Assembly: GCA_035493835.1 (NCBI GenBank)
Contig: DATJHO010000008.1
Span: 1-45,716, forward strand
Direction of reading: 5' to 3'
Length of the DNA stretch: 45,716 nt
DNA from: DASZTU01 sp035493835
GTDB taxonomy: Bacteria > Pseudomonadota > Alphaproteobacteria > Rhizobiales > Devosiaceae
The notes beneath the pieces are model-generated. The model did no database searches, was not told where the DNA came from, and saw only the letters and a program-made list of their open reading frames with translations. The first letter of the stretch is position 1. Each line of letters starts with the position of its first letter. This document shows positions 8,669 through 16,830 of this stretch, piece by piece. Position numbers and translations under genes: made by a program.

Positions 8669-9586
8669 ATGCTCGGCTACCTGCTTTCACGGCTGCTCTA
8701 TGCGATCGGCGTCGTTTTCGGCGTCTCGGTGGCCGTGTTCTTCCTGATCCGGATCGGTGGCGATCCGTCGGCGCTGTTCCTGCCGCCGGACGCCACCCTG
8801 GCCGATATCGCCCGCTTCCGGACGGAAATGGGCTTCGACCGGCCGCTCAGCGCGCAGTACCTCGACTTCATGGGACGGGCGCTGCACGGCGACCTCGGGC
8901 AATCGCTGCGATATCAGGAGCCGGCGCTTCGACTGGTGCTGGAGCGAGTGCCGGCGACACTGCAATTGAGCAGCGTCGCTCTGCTGCTGGCGCTGCTGGT
9001 GTCCGTGCCGCTCGCCATCACCGGGGCGGTCTATCGAGGTTCGGCACTCGACCGGACGGGACTGGTAATCTCGATGGTTGGTGAGAGCTTTCCTTCCTTC
9101 TGGCTCTCGATCATGCTGATCCTGATCCTGTCGCAGCACTTCCACATGCTGCCGGCCTCGGGCAATTCCGGGTGGCAATCCCTGATCATGCCCGCCATCT
9201 CGCTCGCCGCCTATTCGACGGCGATCATCACCCGGCTGTTGCGCTCCAGCATGATCGAGGTGCTGCAATCAGACTATATTCGCACGGCGCGCGGCAAAGG
9301 GCTCGCCAGCGGACTGGTGATCTTCAAACATGCGCTCCGCAATGCGGCGATCCCGACGGTGACCGTCCTGGGCCTCCAGATCGGCGCGCTGCTCGGCGGG
9401 GCAGTCATTACCGAACAGATCTTTGCCTATCCCGGCATCGGCCGCCTCGCCATCCAGGCGATTTCCAATCGCGACTTCACCGTTGTGCAGGCCTTCGTGA
9501 TGTTCACCGCGATAGTGATCGTCGTCATCAATCTCATCGTCGATGCCTGCTACGCGCTGCTCGACCCGCGGCTGAGGAAGGGCTGA
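8669..9586 (+). CDS. ABC transporter permease, DppB type
   Basis: A 305-residue inner-membrane permease. The N-terminal helix (LLSRLLYAIGVVFGVSVAVFFLIR) and the following GGDP..FLPPDA, FDRPLSAQYLDFMGRALHGDLGQSLRYQEP are the DppB/OppB N-terminal signature. Four or more further helices follow, and the EAA-type coupling motif ARGKGLASGLVIFKHALRNAAIPTVTVLGLQIG contacts the ATPases. Its TGA overlaps the ATG of the next permease by one base, indicating translational coupling. It forms the translocation pore together with the product of 9586-10437. Confidence 0.92.
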   Translation: MLGYLLSRLLYAIGVVFGVSVAVFFLIRIGGDPSALFLPPDATLADIARFRTEMGFDRPLSAQYLDFMGRALHGDLGQSLRYQEPALRLVLERVPATLQLSSVALLLALLVSVPLAITGAVYRGSALDRTGLVISMVGESFPSFWLSIMLILILSQHFHMLPASGNSGWQSLIMPAISLAAYSTAIITRLLRSSMIEVLQSDYIRTARGKGLASGLVIFKHALRNAAIPTVTVLGLQIGALLGGAVITEQIFAYPGIGRLAIQAISNRDFTVVQAFVMFTAIVIVVINLIVDACYALLDPRLRKG

Positions 9587-10437
9587 TGCAGTTTCTCAAG
9601 CGCTTCGCCCGCGCCAAGCTGCCGACACTCGGGCTGCTCATCGTGGTGATCGTCATGGTCGATGCACTGGTCGGGCGCTGGCTGACCCCCTACGATCCCA
9701 TGGCGCAGAACATCATGAAGCGCCTCATGCCGCCGCTCGGTGTGGACGGCGGGCGGCTGCATCTGCTCGGCACCGAAGCTTTGGGACGCGATATCCTCAG
9801 CCGGCTGATGGTCGGAGCGCAGGTCTCGATGCTGGTGGGCTTCGCCTCCGTGCTGGTGTCGGGGATAGTCGGGGTCGCGCTCGGAATGATTGCCGGCTAC
9901 GACGATCGCCGTATCGGCCGCGCCATCATGGCGCTGACCGACATCCAGCTCGCCATCCCCTTCCTGGTGCTTTCCATCGCGGTAATCGCGGTGCTCGGGC
10001 CGAGCCTGTGGAACCTGATCCTGGTGCTCGGGCTCACCAACTGGGTGCAGTATGCCCGTGTTGTGCGGGCCGAGTGCCTGACCTTGCGCAACCGCGAATA
10101 TGTCCAGGCAGCGCGGGCTCTCGGCGCTTCGACGCCGCGTATTCTTCTTCGACATCTTTTGCCCAATGTCCTGCCAGCGGTGGTGGTGATTTCCAGCCTG
10201 CTGGTGGCGCGCATGATCCTGTTCGAATCCTCGCTCAGCTTTCTCGGGCTGGGGGTGCCGCCCTCGATCCCAACCTGGGGCGGCATGATCTCGGACGGGC
10301 GCAATTACATGGCCAATGCCTGGTGGGTCGCCGCCATGCCGGGGCTGGCCATCTTCATCACCGTGGTCGCGATCAATCTGGTCGGCGACCGACTGCGGGA
10401 CATGCTCGACCCGCGCCTCAAGCAAATGGAAGGCTGA
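9586..10437 (+). CDS. ABC transporter permease, DppC type
   Basis: A 283-residue inner-membrane permease. ATG 9586 overlaps the stop of the DppB-type gene; the frame is open far upstream but there is no homology there. Features are the N-terminal helix LGLLIVVIVMVDALVG, LTPYDPMAQN, HLLGTEALGRDILSRLMVGAQVSMLVG (the DppC hallmark H.LGTD..GRD) and the EAA loop VQAARALGASTPRILLRHLLPNVLP. The C-terminus GDRLRDMLDPRLKQM is also typical. It is the partner of the preceding permease in the first importer of the window. Confidence 0.92.
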   Translation: MQFLKRFARAKLPTLGLLIVVIVMVDALVGRWLTPYDPMAQNIMKRLMPPLGVDGGRLHLLGTEALGRDILSRLMVGAQVSMLVGFASVLVSGIVGVALGMIAGYDDRRIGRAIMALTDIQLAIPFLVLSIAVIAVLGPSLWNLILVLGLTNWVQYARVVRAECLTLRNREYVQAARALGASTPRILLRHLLPNVLPAVVVISSLLVARMILFESSLSFLGLGVPPSIPTWGGMISDGRNYMANAWWVAAMPGLAIFITVVAINLVGDRLRDMLDPRLKQMEG

Positions 10438-10439
10438 AC

Positions 10440-11765
10440 ATGGCGATTGCACTTTCCCGCAGCAGCGGCTCGATAGCCGAGCCGGCACGGAAGCTGACGG
10501 TGGCTCGCGAAGTCGACGTCCTGGTCATCGGCGGCGGCACTTCCGGCTGCATGGCGGCGATTGCGGCGGCCCGCGCGGGCGCCCCGGTCCGGGTGCTGCT
10601 GGTCGACCGCTATGGCTTCCTCGGCGGCACGGCAACGGCGGCGATGGTGGGCGTCTTCTGCGGCATCTACACCTGCGGGCCGCAATCCACGCATCAATTG
10701 CTCGTAGGCGGCTTGCCGCACGAGGCCATGCGGCGGCTGGAAGCTGTCGGCGCCGGATTCAAATATCGCCATCGGTTCCAACTCGACCACGAGGTGTTCA
10801 AGGTCGTGCTCGATCAGTGGCTGCGGGAAGCCGGCGTTGAGATCCTGTTCCATACCATGGCCGTCGAGGCGCTGATCGAAGACGGCGCGATCAAGGGCGT
10901 GGTCGTCGAAAGCAAGGGCGGCCGCCAAGCGATCCTCGCGGGGCGCGTCATTGATGCCTCGGGCGATGGCGATGTCGCTGCCTTGTCCGGCGCGCCATTC
11001 GAGAAGGGCGACGATGAGGGCCGGCTACAGGCCCCGACCATGGTCTTCTATATGGGCGGGGTCGACGTGGAGCGCGCCATGGCGTTTCCCGAGGCCGAGA
11101 TCCGGCGGTTGCTGATCGAAGTTGGCGAGCGGGGAGAGTTCGAATTTCCGCGCGTCTCCGGCTCCTTCTCGCCGGCGCCCCAGAAGGGCAAGGTACACGT
11201 CAACATGAGCCGGGTGGTCGATGTCGATGGCACCGATCCCTGGAGCCTCACGGCCGGCACACTCGAGGGGCGGCGTCAGGTTGAGGGATTTGCGCGGTTC
11301 CTCATCAAGTACGTTCCCGGCTTCAAGGCGGCCCATATCGACGCCATCGCGCCGCAGCTCGGGGTGCGCGAGACGCGGCGGATCATGGGCGAACATGTGC
11401 TGACCCGGGAAAATGTGCTCGGCGCGCACAAATCGGAGACTGCGATCTGCCGCAGCTCATGGCCGATCGAAGACCACAGCCAGGGCACCGGCACCATCCG
11501 CCTGCACCTGCCGGGAGATGACTATTATCACGTGCCGTTCGGGTGCCTGATGCCGCTTGAAGTCGACAATCTGCTGGTCACCGGCCGCTGCGTGTCGGCG
11601 ACGCATGACGGACAGGCTTCGGTGCGAGTGATGGGGCCGGGCATGGCGATGGGCCAGGCAGCGGGAACGGCGGCCGTACTGAGCCTCAAGCAGGGTGTCG
11701 CCCCGCGGCACCTGGATATCGGGTCGCTGCAGTCGGCGCTCGTTGTGGACGGAGCGTTGATCTGA
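10440..11765 (+). CDS. FAD-dependent oxidoreductase (FAD_oxidored family)
   Basis: A 441-residue flavoprotein. The dinucleotide-binding motif is VDVLVIGGGTSGCMAAIAAARAG (residues about 23-45), followed by GFLGGTATAAMVG, typical of the PF12831-like FAD_oxidored group. RVIDASGDGDVAALSG and LLVTGRCVSATHDGQASVRVMGPGMAMGQAAGTAA are the second FAD motifs. ATG 10440 lies two bases after the preceding stop, so although the frame is open further upstream this start is secure. Its position between the permease genes and the ATPase genes of one importer is unusual and ties its substrate to the imported compound. The reaction is unknown; oxidation of a hydroxyl or amine is plausible. Confidence 0.85.
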   Translation: MAIALSRSSGSIAEPARKLTVAREVDVLVIGGGTSGCMAAIAAARAGAPVRVLLVDRYGFLGGTATAAMVGVFCGIYTCGPQSTHQLLVGGLPHEAMRRLEAVGAGFKYRHRFQLDHEVFKVVLDQWLREAGVEILFHTMAVEALIEDGAIKGVVVESKGGRQAILAGRVIDASGDGDVAALSGAPFEKGDDEGRLQAPTMVFYMGGVDVERAMAFPEAEIRRLLIEVGERGEFEFPRVSGSFSPAPQKGKVHVNMSRVVDVDGTDPWSLTAGTLEGRRQVEGFARFLIKYVPGFKAAHIDAIAPQLGVRETRRIMGEHVLTRENVLGAHKSETAICRSSWPIEDHSQGTGTIRLHLPGDDYYHVPFGCLMPLEVDNLLVTGRCVSATHDGQASVRVMGPGMAMGQAAGTAAVLSLKQGVAPRHLDIGSLQSALVVDGALI

Positions 11766-12769
11766 TGTCGACTTCGACCGCCCCCCTGCTCGAGATTCGC
11801 GACCTCAAGACCTATTTCCGGTCCGAGCAGGGAGAGGTCCGCTCGGTCGATGGCGTGAGCCTCAGCGTCAATGCCGGCGAAACGCTGGGGATCGTTGGCG
11901 AGTCTGGTTCCGGCAAGAGCGTCACCTCGCTCTCGGTGATGCGGCTCATCCCGACGCCGCCGGGCCGCTTTGCCGGCGGCGAAATCCTGCTTGAGGGCGA
12001 GAATCTCCTGCAGCTCGACGAGGCGGCAATGCGCCGGCTCAGGGGCGGCAAGATCGCCATGATCTACCAGGAGCCCATGACCTCGCTGAACCCGGTCTAT
12101 ACCGTTGGGGAACAGATCGCGGAAACCATTCGGACGCATCGGGGCGTCTCGCGGCGCGAGGCCTTCGACCGCGCCATCGACATGTTGGACCTGGTCAACA
12201 TCCCCGACGCTGCCAGGCGTGCGCACGATTTTCCGCATCAGCTGTCGGGCGGCATGCGGCAGCGGGTGATGATCGCCATGGCGCTAAGCTGCAACCCGAA
12301 GGTGCTGATCGCCGACGAGCCGACGACGGCCCTCGACGTCACCATCCAGGCGCAGATCCTGGAATTGCTGCGCCAGCTCAGGGCCGAGCGCGGCATGGCG
12401 ATCATGCTGATCACCCACGACCTCGGTGTCGTAGCCGAGATGTGCGACCGGGTTGCGGTGATGTATTGCGGCAAGCTGGTCGAGACAGCCGATGTCGATG
12501 CGCTGTTCGGCAATCCGCTCCATCCTTATACCGAGGGGCTGCTCGCCTCGATCCCGCGGCTTGAGGATGATCTCGACGAGCTGCATGCGATCGAAGGCTC
12601 AGTTCCCTCCCCACTCGAGCGGCCGCCGGGCTGCGCCTTCGCGCCGCGCTGCCGATACGCCTTCGCGCGCTGCCAGAGCGAGGAGCCCCGGCTCGCAATG
12701 ATCGCCGAAGGCCGCCAGGCGGCTTGCTTCCTCGCGGCAGAGCGGCTGCATCAAAAGGGTATCGCATGA
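11765..12769 (+). CDS. ABC transporter ATP-binding protein, DppD type
   Basis: A 334-residue ATPase. Walker A is GESGSGKS (residues 45-52), the Q-loop is IYQEPMTSLNPVYTVGEQI, the signature is LSGGMRQR, Walker B is VLIADEPTTALDV and the H-loop is LITHDLGVV. The C-terminal oligopeptide-transporter extension with GCAFAPRCRYAFARC is present, typical of Dpp/Opp ATPases. Its ATG overlaps the stop of the FAD oxidoreductase by one base and its own stop overlaps the next ATG (ATGA). It powers the first importer together with the DppF-type subunit. Confidence 0.93.
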   Translation: MSTSTAPLLEIRDLKTYFRSEQGEVRSVDGVSLSVNAGETLGIVGESGSGKSVTSLSVMRLIPTPPGRFAGGEILLEGENLLQLDEAAMRRLRGGKIAMIYQEPMTSLNPVYTVGEQIAETIRTHRGVSRREAFDRAIDMLDLVNIPDAARRAHDFPHQLSGGMRQRVMIAMALSCNPKVLIADEPTTALDVTIQAQILELLRQLRAERGMAIMLITHDLGVVAEMCDRVAVMYCGKLVETADVDALFGNPLHPYTEGLLASIPRLEDDLDELHAIEGSVPSPLERPPGCAFAPRCRYAFARCQSEEPRLAMIAEGRQAACFLAAERLHQKGIA

Positions 12770-13785
12770 GCGCCCCCCCGATCCTTGAGGTCACCGACCT
12801 CGTCAAGCACTACCCCGTGTCGCAGCGCAGCCTGCTGGGGCGCCGGCGCGATTACGTGCGGGCAGTCGACGGCGTCTCGTTCAAGATCTCGCGCGGTCGA
12901 ACCTTCGGCCTCGTCGGCGAATCCGGCTGCGGCAAGTCCACTCTCGGCAAGGTGGTGGTGCGGCTTGAGGAGGCGACTTCTGGCGCTGTCCACTATGACG
13001 GCAACAACTTTCTGGGAACGAGCGGTGCCGACCTGCGGCGGCTCCGGCGCGAGGTGCAGATCATTTTCCAGGATCCCTATGGCTCACTTGATCCGCGCAT
13101 GACGGTCGAACAGATCCTCGCCGAGCCATTCGCGATCCATGGCCTGCTCAACAGCGCCGACCGCGCCGCCCGCATTCGCGAGCTGCTTGACGCCGTTGGG
13201 CTGCCGGCAGCCAATGCCAGCCGCTATCCGCACGAGTTCTCCGGCGGCCAAAGACAGCGGATCGGCATCGCCCGGGCGCTGGCGCTCGGCCCACGGCTGA
13301 TCGTCTGTGACGAGCCGGTGTCTGCGCTCGACGTTTCGATCCAATCACAGGTCCTGAACCTGCTTAAGCGGCTGCAGCGCGAGCGCGGGCTCTCCTATGT
13401 CTTCATCGCTCATGGCCTGGCGGCGGTGAAGCATATCTCGGACGATATCGGGGTTATGTATTTGGGCAAGCTGGTGGAAGTGGCACCAAAAGTTCGGCTG
13501 TTCGCCGCGCCCGCCCATCCCTACACGCAGGCGCTGATCTCGGCCAACCCCGTGCCCGACCCGCGCGCCGTGCGCAAGCGGATTGTGCTCAAGGGCGACA
13601 TCCCCTCGCCGATCCGTCCGCCGAGCGGGTGCCGCTTCCATACACGCTGCCCGCGCGCCGATGAATTGGGCGGCCGCTGCAGTCGCGAGGAGCCGCAGCC
13701 GTTTGAGCTCGCACCCGGGCATCGGGTCGCCTGCCATCTCTACGACGGAACGTACCGCGCAGCCGGAGGGCCAGTTCATGCGTGA
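12766..13785 (+). CDS. ABC transporter ATP-binding protein, DppF type
   Basis: A 339-residue ATPase. The N-terminus VTDLVKHYPVSQRSLLGRR..VRAVDGVSF is typical of DppF/OppF. Walker A is GESGCGKS, the Q-loop IFQDPYGSLDPRMTV, the signature FSGGQRQR, Walker B LIVCDEPVSALDVSIQ. The H-loop reads IAHGLAAVKH, with G where most homologues have D/N after the His. The C-terminal GCRFHTRCPRADELGGRC extension is present. The start at 12766 overlaps the DppD stop by four bases. The stop lies eight bases inside the MBL-fold gene. Confidence 0.92.
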   Translation: MSAPPILEVTDLVKHYPVSQRSLLGRRRDYVRAVDGVSFKISRGRTFGLVGESGCGKSTLGKVVVRLEEATSGAVHYDGNNFLGTSGADLRRLRREVQIIFQDPYGSLDPRMTVEQILAEPFAIHGLLNSADRAARIRELLDAVGLPAANASRYPHEFSGGQRQRIGIARALALGPRLIVCDEPVSALDVSIQSQVLNLLKRLQRERGLSYVFIAHGLAAVKHISDDIGVMYLGKLVEVAPKVRLFAAPAHPYTQALISANPVPDPRAVRKRIVLKGDIPSPIRPPSGCRFHTRCPRADELGGRCSREEPQPFELAPGHRVACHLYDGTYRAAGGPVHA

Positions 13786-14494
13786 CATCGGCTACCATGT
13801 GCTGATCCCCGGCCTTCCGGCGCGTAGCTCCCGCGGTTTTCTCGGCTGGAGCACGGTGACGCTGCTTGAGACCGCGGAAGGGCCGGTATTGTTCGACACA
13901 GGGACGGCGGGGGAGCGCGCGGCGCTGCTCTCGGCGCTGGCCGTGCACGGCCTCGACCCGGCCCAGATCCGGCAGATCGTGCTCAGCCATCTCCATGTCG
14001 ACCACGTCGGCAATGTCGAATGCTTCCCCCGCGCCGAGTTGATCATCCATCAGGACGAGCTGACCTATTTCTATGAGCAGCAGGGCCGCGATGCCGCGAT
14101 GCCCACCTACCTGATCGAGGGGATGCTGGCGCGTTCCAAGCTGCAGCTCATCCACGGCGAACTGGAGATCCTGCGCGGTGTGAGGCTGTTGCAGACGCCG
14201 GGGCATACGGGCGGGCATTGTTCGATTGCCTTCAGCAGTGGCGGCCGCGCCGTGGTGCTCGCCCAGGACGCCATCAAGAACCGGGTAGAAGCGGCGACCG
14301 GCGACTCGATCGGCGCCTTCGACCCAGAGGCCGCGCGGAACAGCATCCGGCGCATCATGTCGATGGCCGAGCTCGTCGTTCCGGGCCATGACGGGGTTCT
14401 GACGGTACAAGACGGGCAGGTCGTAAGCGTCGCCGGCGGGCGGGTCGAGCTGACACGGGCCACCGATGGCCAAACACTTGTGATGGAGTTCTGA
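13778..14494 (+). CDS. MBL-fold metallohydrolase (AHL-lactonase/YtnP-like)
   Basis: A 238-residue metallo-beta-lactamase-fold hydrolase. The dinuclear metal motif is HLHVDHVGN (HxHxDH), the next ligand is in TPGHTGGH, the bridging Asp in VLAQDAI, and the last His in VVPGHDG. Overall layout resembles N-acyl-homoserine lactonase/YtnP-type proteins. ATG 13778 follows a GGAGGG at about 13765 and lies inside the 3' end of the DppF gene. In this operon it may open a lactone produced by the FAD oxidoreductase or another enzyme; that is inference, and quorum quenching is an alternative. The protein has no signal peptide. Confidence 0.87.
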   Translation: MRDIGYHVLIPGLPARSSRGFLGWSTVTLLETAEGPVLFDTGTAGERAALLSALAVHGLDPAQIRQIVLSHLHVDHVGNVECFPRAELIIHQDELTYFYEQQGRDAAMPTYLIEGMLARSKLQLIHGELEILRGVRLLQTPGHTGGHCSIAFSSGGRAVVLAQDAIKNRVEAATGDSIGAFDPEAARNSIRRIMSMAELVVPGHDGVLTVQDGQVVSVAGGRVELTRATDGQTLVMEF

Positions 14495-15796
14495 TTGGCC
14501 GAGCTGCTTACCAATCTCGACGTGTTCACCGGCGACGAACAGGGCTTCGTGCCGGACGCCGCGATTTTGATCGAGGACAGCAGGATCGGCTGGATCGGAC
14601 CGGCGGCCGCGCTGCCTCCCACCGCCGCGACGGCGCAGCCGCGCGACATGGGTGGTCGGCTGGTCGTTCCCGGCTTCGTCAACACGCATGCGCATGGGGG
14701 GATGAGCGCGCATCGGGGCGCCTGCGACGATGGCGATCTGTTCGAATGGGCGGCGGCGATTGCCCCACACACCTCGGTGTTGACGCTCGAGGACAACCGT
14801 CTCGGCTGCCAGCTCGCCGTCATGGAGATGGTCCGCAACGGCATCACCACCGCCTGCGACTGCGCCCGCTTCGGCGCAGGCATTTTCGCCTCGGTGGCGA
14901 GCGAGATCGGCATGCGCTCGCTCAGCGGCGCGCTCGCCAATTCGCCCGAACTACGCAAGGCGGGCCTCCCGAACTGGCCGCTGGCATTGGAGGAGACGCA
15001 GCGCGCCATCGCGGCACATCACGGCGACGGACTCGCAACATTCTATGTCGGCGCTCACTCCCCCTATAATTGCACCCCCGAACTGCTGGTTGAGGTGAAG
15101 CGTGCAGCGGACCGGCTGAATTTGCCCTTCGTCATCCACGCGGCGGAGAATCGCAAGGAAACCGACATCGTCCGCGAGCGGCACGGGACCACCCCCATCC
15201 GGCTGCTGGCGCAATTGGGGATACTCGACCGCAACTCCATCCTTGCCCACTGCGTGTGGCTCGATGCCGAGGAGATCGACATCCTCGCCGCGAGCGGTGC
15301 CGGGGTGGCGCACAACCCGGTCAGCAACGCCAAGCTCGCCAGCGGCATTGCGCCGGTACCCGCCCTGCGCCGCGCCGGCGTGCCGGTGGGACTGGGGACC
15401 GACAGCACGGTCAGCAACAACAGCCTCGATATCTTTCAGGAAATGAAAACCTCGGTGCTGCTGCAACGGGCCGCGACGCTCGACGCCCACAGCGCCGGGG
15501 CCGCCGACGCGTTCGAGATGGCGACGCGCGAGGGGGCCAGGGTGCTCGGGCTTGGCGCGCGCATCGGCTCGCTGAGTCCAGGAAAAGAAGCGGATCTGGT
15601 GGTCCTCGACCTCCAGCATCCCTTGGGCTGGACCAGCGAGCGGGTGCTCTCCGACCTCGTCTATCGCGCTGGTCCGCAGCATGTGCGCGAGGTGATAGTC
15701 GCCGGCCGAACGATCTACGCCGAAGGCGGCTTCACTCATATCGACGCCGCGGAACTCACCGCCGGCATTCACCGCCATTTTGCCCATGGCGAATAA
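14495..15796 (+). CDS. ATZ/TRZ-family amidohydrolase, MTA/SAH-deaminase-like
   Basis: A 433-residue metal-dependent deaminase or chlorohydrolase relative. Ligands are HAH in PGFVNTHAHGGMSAHRG, H and E in FVIHAAENRKETD, H in LAHCVWLDAEEID and D in GLGTDSTVSNN. The surrounding GAGVAHNPVSNAKLASGIAPV and the LSPGKEADLVVLDL tail are typical of 5-methylthioadenosine/S-adenosylhomocysteine deaminases. The TTG start at 14495 follows the preceding TGA directly; the next ATG is far inside the domain. Its neighbour downstream is a methylthioadenosine-phosphorylase-like protein, so a purine-nucleoside-like substrate is suggested. It is the second ATZ/TRZ enzyme in this operon. Confidence 0.87.
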   Translation: MAELLTNLDVFTGDEQGFVPDAAILIEDSRIGWIGPAAALPPTAATAQPRDMGGRLVVPGFVNTHAHGGMSAHRGACDDGDLFEWAAAIAPHTSVLTLEDNRLGCQLAVMEMVRNGITTACDCARFGAGIFASVASEIGMRSLSGALANSPELRKAGLPNWPLALEETQRAIAAHHGDGLATFYVGAHSPYNCTPELLVEVKRAADRLNLPFVIHAAENRKETDIVRERHGTTPIRLLAQLGILDRNSILAHCVWLDAEEIDILAASGAGVAHNPVSNAKLASGIAPVPALRRAGVPVGLGTDSTVSNNSLDIFQEMKTSVLLQRAATLDAHSAGAADAFEMATREGARVLGLGARIGSLSPGKEADLVVLDLQHPLGWTSERVLSDLVYRAGPQHVREVIVAGRTIYAEGGFTHIDAAELTAGIHRHFAHGE

Positions 15797-15807
15797 AGGA
15801 TAACGTC

Positions 15808-16650
15808 ATGACCACAAGCATCGGCCTTATTTCTAGCGCCGCCTCCGAGACCCTGCTGCAGGACCGGCGGCCGGCGCACGTCGCCACCCCATGGGGCGAG
15901 GCGGCGGTCCTGCTTGGCCGCATCGGCGGCCGCGAGGCCGCGGTGATCCTGCGCTACGGCGAGGGCCTGACCGTTCCCAGCCACAAGATCAATTTCAAGG
16001 CCAATATCTGGGCGCTGCGGGAGCTCGGCGTCGAATCGATCATCTCCCAGAACGCCATCGGCTCGGTGAACCCGGCGATCCGCCCCGGCGACATCGTCAT
16101 CCCCGACGATTTCCTCGACCGCACCAAGGCACGGCCGCAATCGCTGTTCGACGAGAGCGACTGCTGGGTCAGGGTGGACTTCACCGATCCGTTCTGTCCC
16201 AGGCTCCGGGCCGATTTGATCGCGGCGGCCAACAGGAACTCCAACCGTGTCATCGAGCGCGGCGTGTTCGTCTGCTCGGAAGGGCCGCGCTTCGAGACGC
16301 CGGCGGAGATTCGGTCCTTCCAGCGCGAGGGGGGGGATATCGTCGGCACCCCGCTGGTGCCCGAAGTGGTGTTCGCGCGTGAGGCCGAGATGTGTTTCGC
16401 CTCAATCTCACCGGTGATCAACTTCGGTGCCGGCATGGCGCCGGCAGTACTCCATTTCGGCCCCGGCAGTATGAACGACATCTACTACAAGCAGGGCCTG
16501 CACGATCTGATCGAAACGATCATCGCCGAAGCGGTCGCCGGCATATCGGCGAACCGCAGCTGCAATTGCGGTTCGGCGCTGCAAAATGGCTTCCATGGAA
16601 CGCCCCCGGCTTGGTTGAAGATGGCAAACCGCCTTACGCCTTCGAAATAG
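15808..16650 (+). CDS. Methylthioadenosine/purine nucleoside phosphorylase-family protein with altered active site
   Basis: A 280-residue member of the PNP/MTAP family. Strong family landmarks are SHKINFKANIWALRELG, IRPGDIVIPDDFLDRTKARPQS, SEGPRFETPAEI and VPEVVFAREAEMCFASI. ATG 15808 follows GGATAAC; the gap to the amidohydrolase is 11 bases. Compared with human MTAP as I remember it, key positions differ: the GGTG loop reads SSAA, RHG reads RYG (49-51), TTA reads QNA (81-83), NMTTVPE reads GTPLVPE, and the base-contacting TDYD reads INFG. Family fold is therefore secure, but canonical phosphorolysis of MTA is doubtful. It is the last gene of the operon. Confidence 0.82.
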   Translation: MTTSIGLISSAASETLLQDRRPAHVATPWGEAAVLLGRIGGREAAVILRYGEGLTVPSHKINFKANIWALRELGVESIISQNAIGSVNPAIRPGDIVIPDDFLDRTKARPQSLFDESDCWVRVDFTDPFCPRLRADLIAAANRNSNRVIERGVFVCSEGPRFETPAEIRSFQREGGDIVGTPLVPEVVFAREAEMCFASISPVINFGAGMAPAVLHFGPGSMNDIYYKQGLHDLIETIIAEAVAGISANRSCNCGSALQNGFHGTPPAWLKMANRLTPSK

Positions 16651-16689
16651 ATTGCGATCGCGCCACATGTCCAGAAGCCGGCCTCCACG

Positions 16690-16726
16690 GCGGCGAACCT
16701 GCAGCCCCTTAAGATGGGTTCGCCGC
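16690..16726. other. Hairpin between convergent genes
   Basis: GCGGCGAACC (16690-16699) and its exact reverse complement GGTTCGCCGC (16717-16726) flank a 17-base loop. It lies between the convergent phosphorylase-like and M20 genes and could help end transcription, but no T-run follows on either strand. Confidence 0.35.
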
Positions 16727-16830
16727 GGCGTTTGCAGCACATTTGGCGTTACGACCGCGCGGTAACGCATGCCGTCGCGCAGACGGGCGGGCCGCTTTGG
16801 GCCCTACCGGGCCTAGCCAGAGCGCTTGGC

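Noticed and set aside
13778..14494. Quorum-quenching lactonase as the main call for the MBL-fold protein
   Set aside because: The fold and metal motif fit, but the operon context is catabolic and there is no LuxI/LuxR gene in the window.
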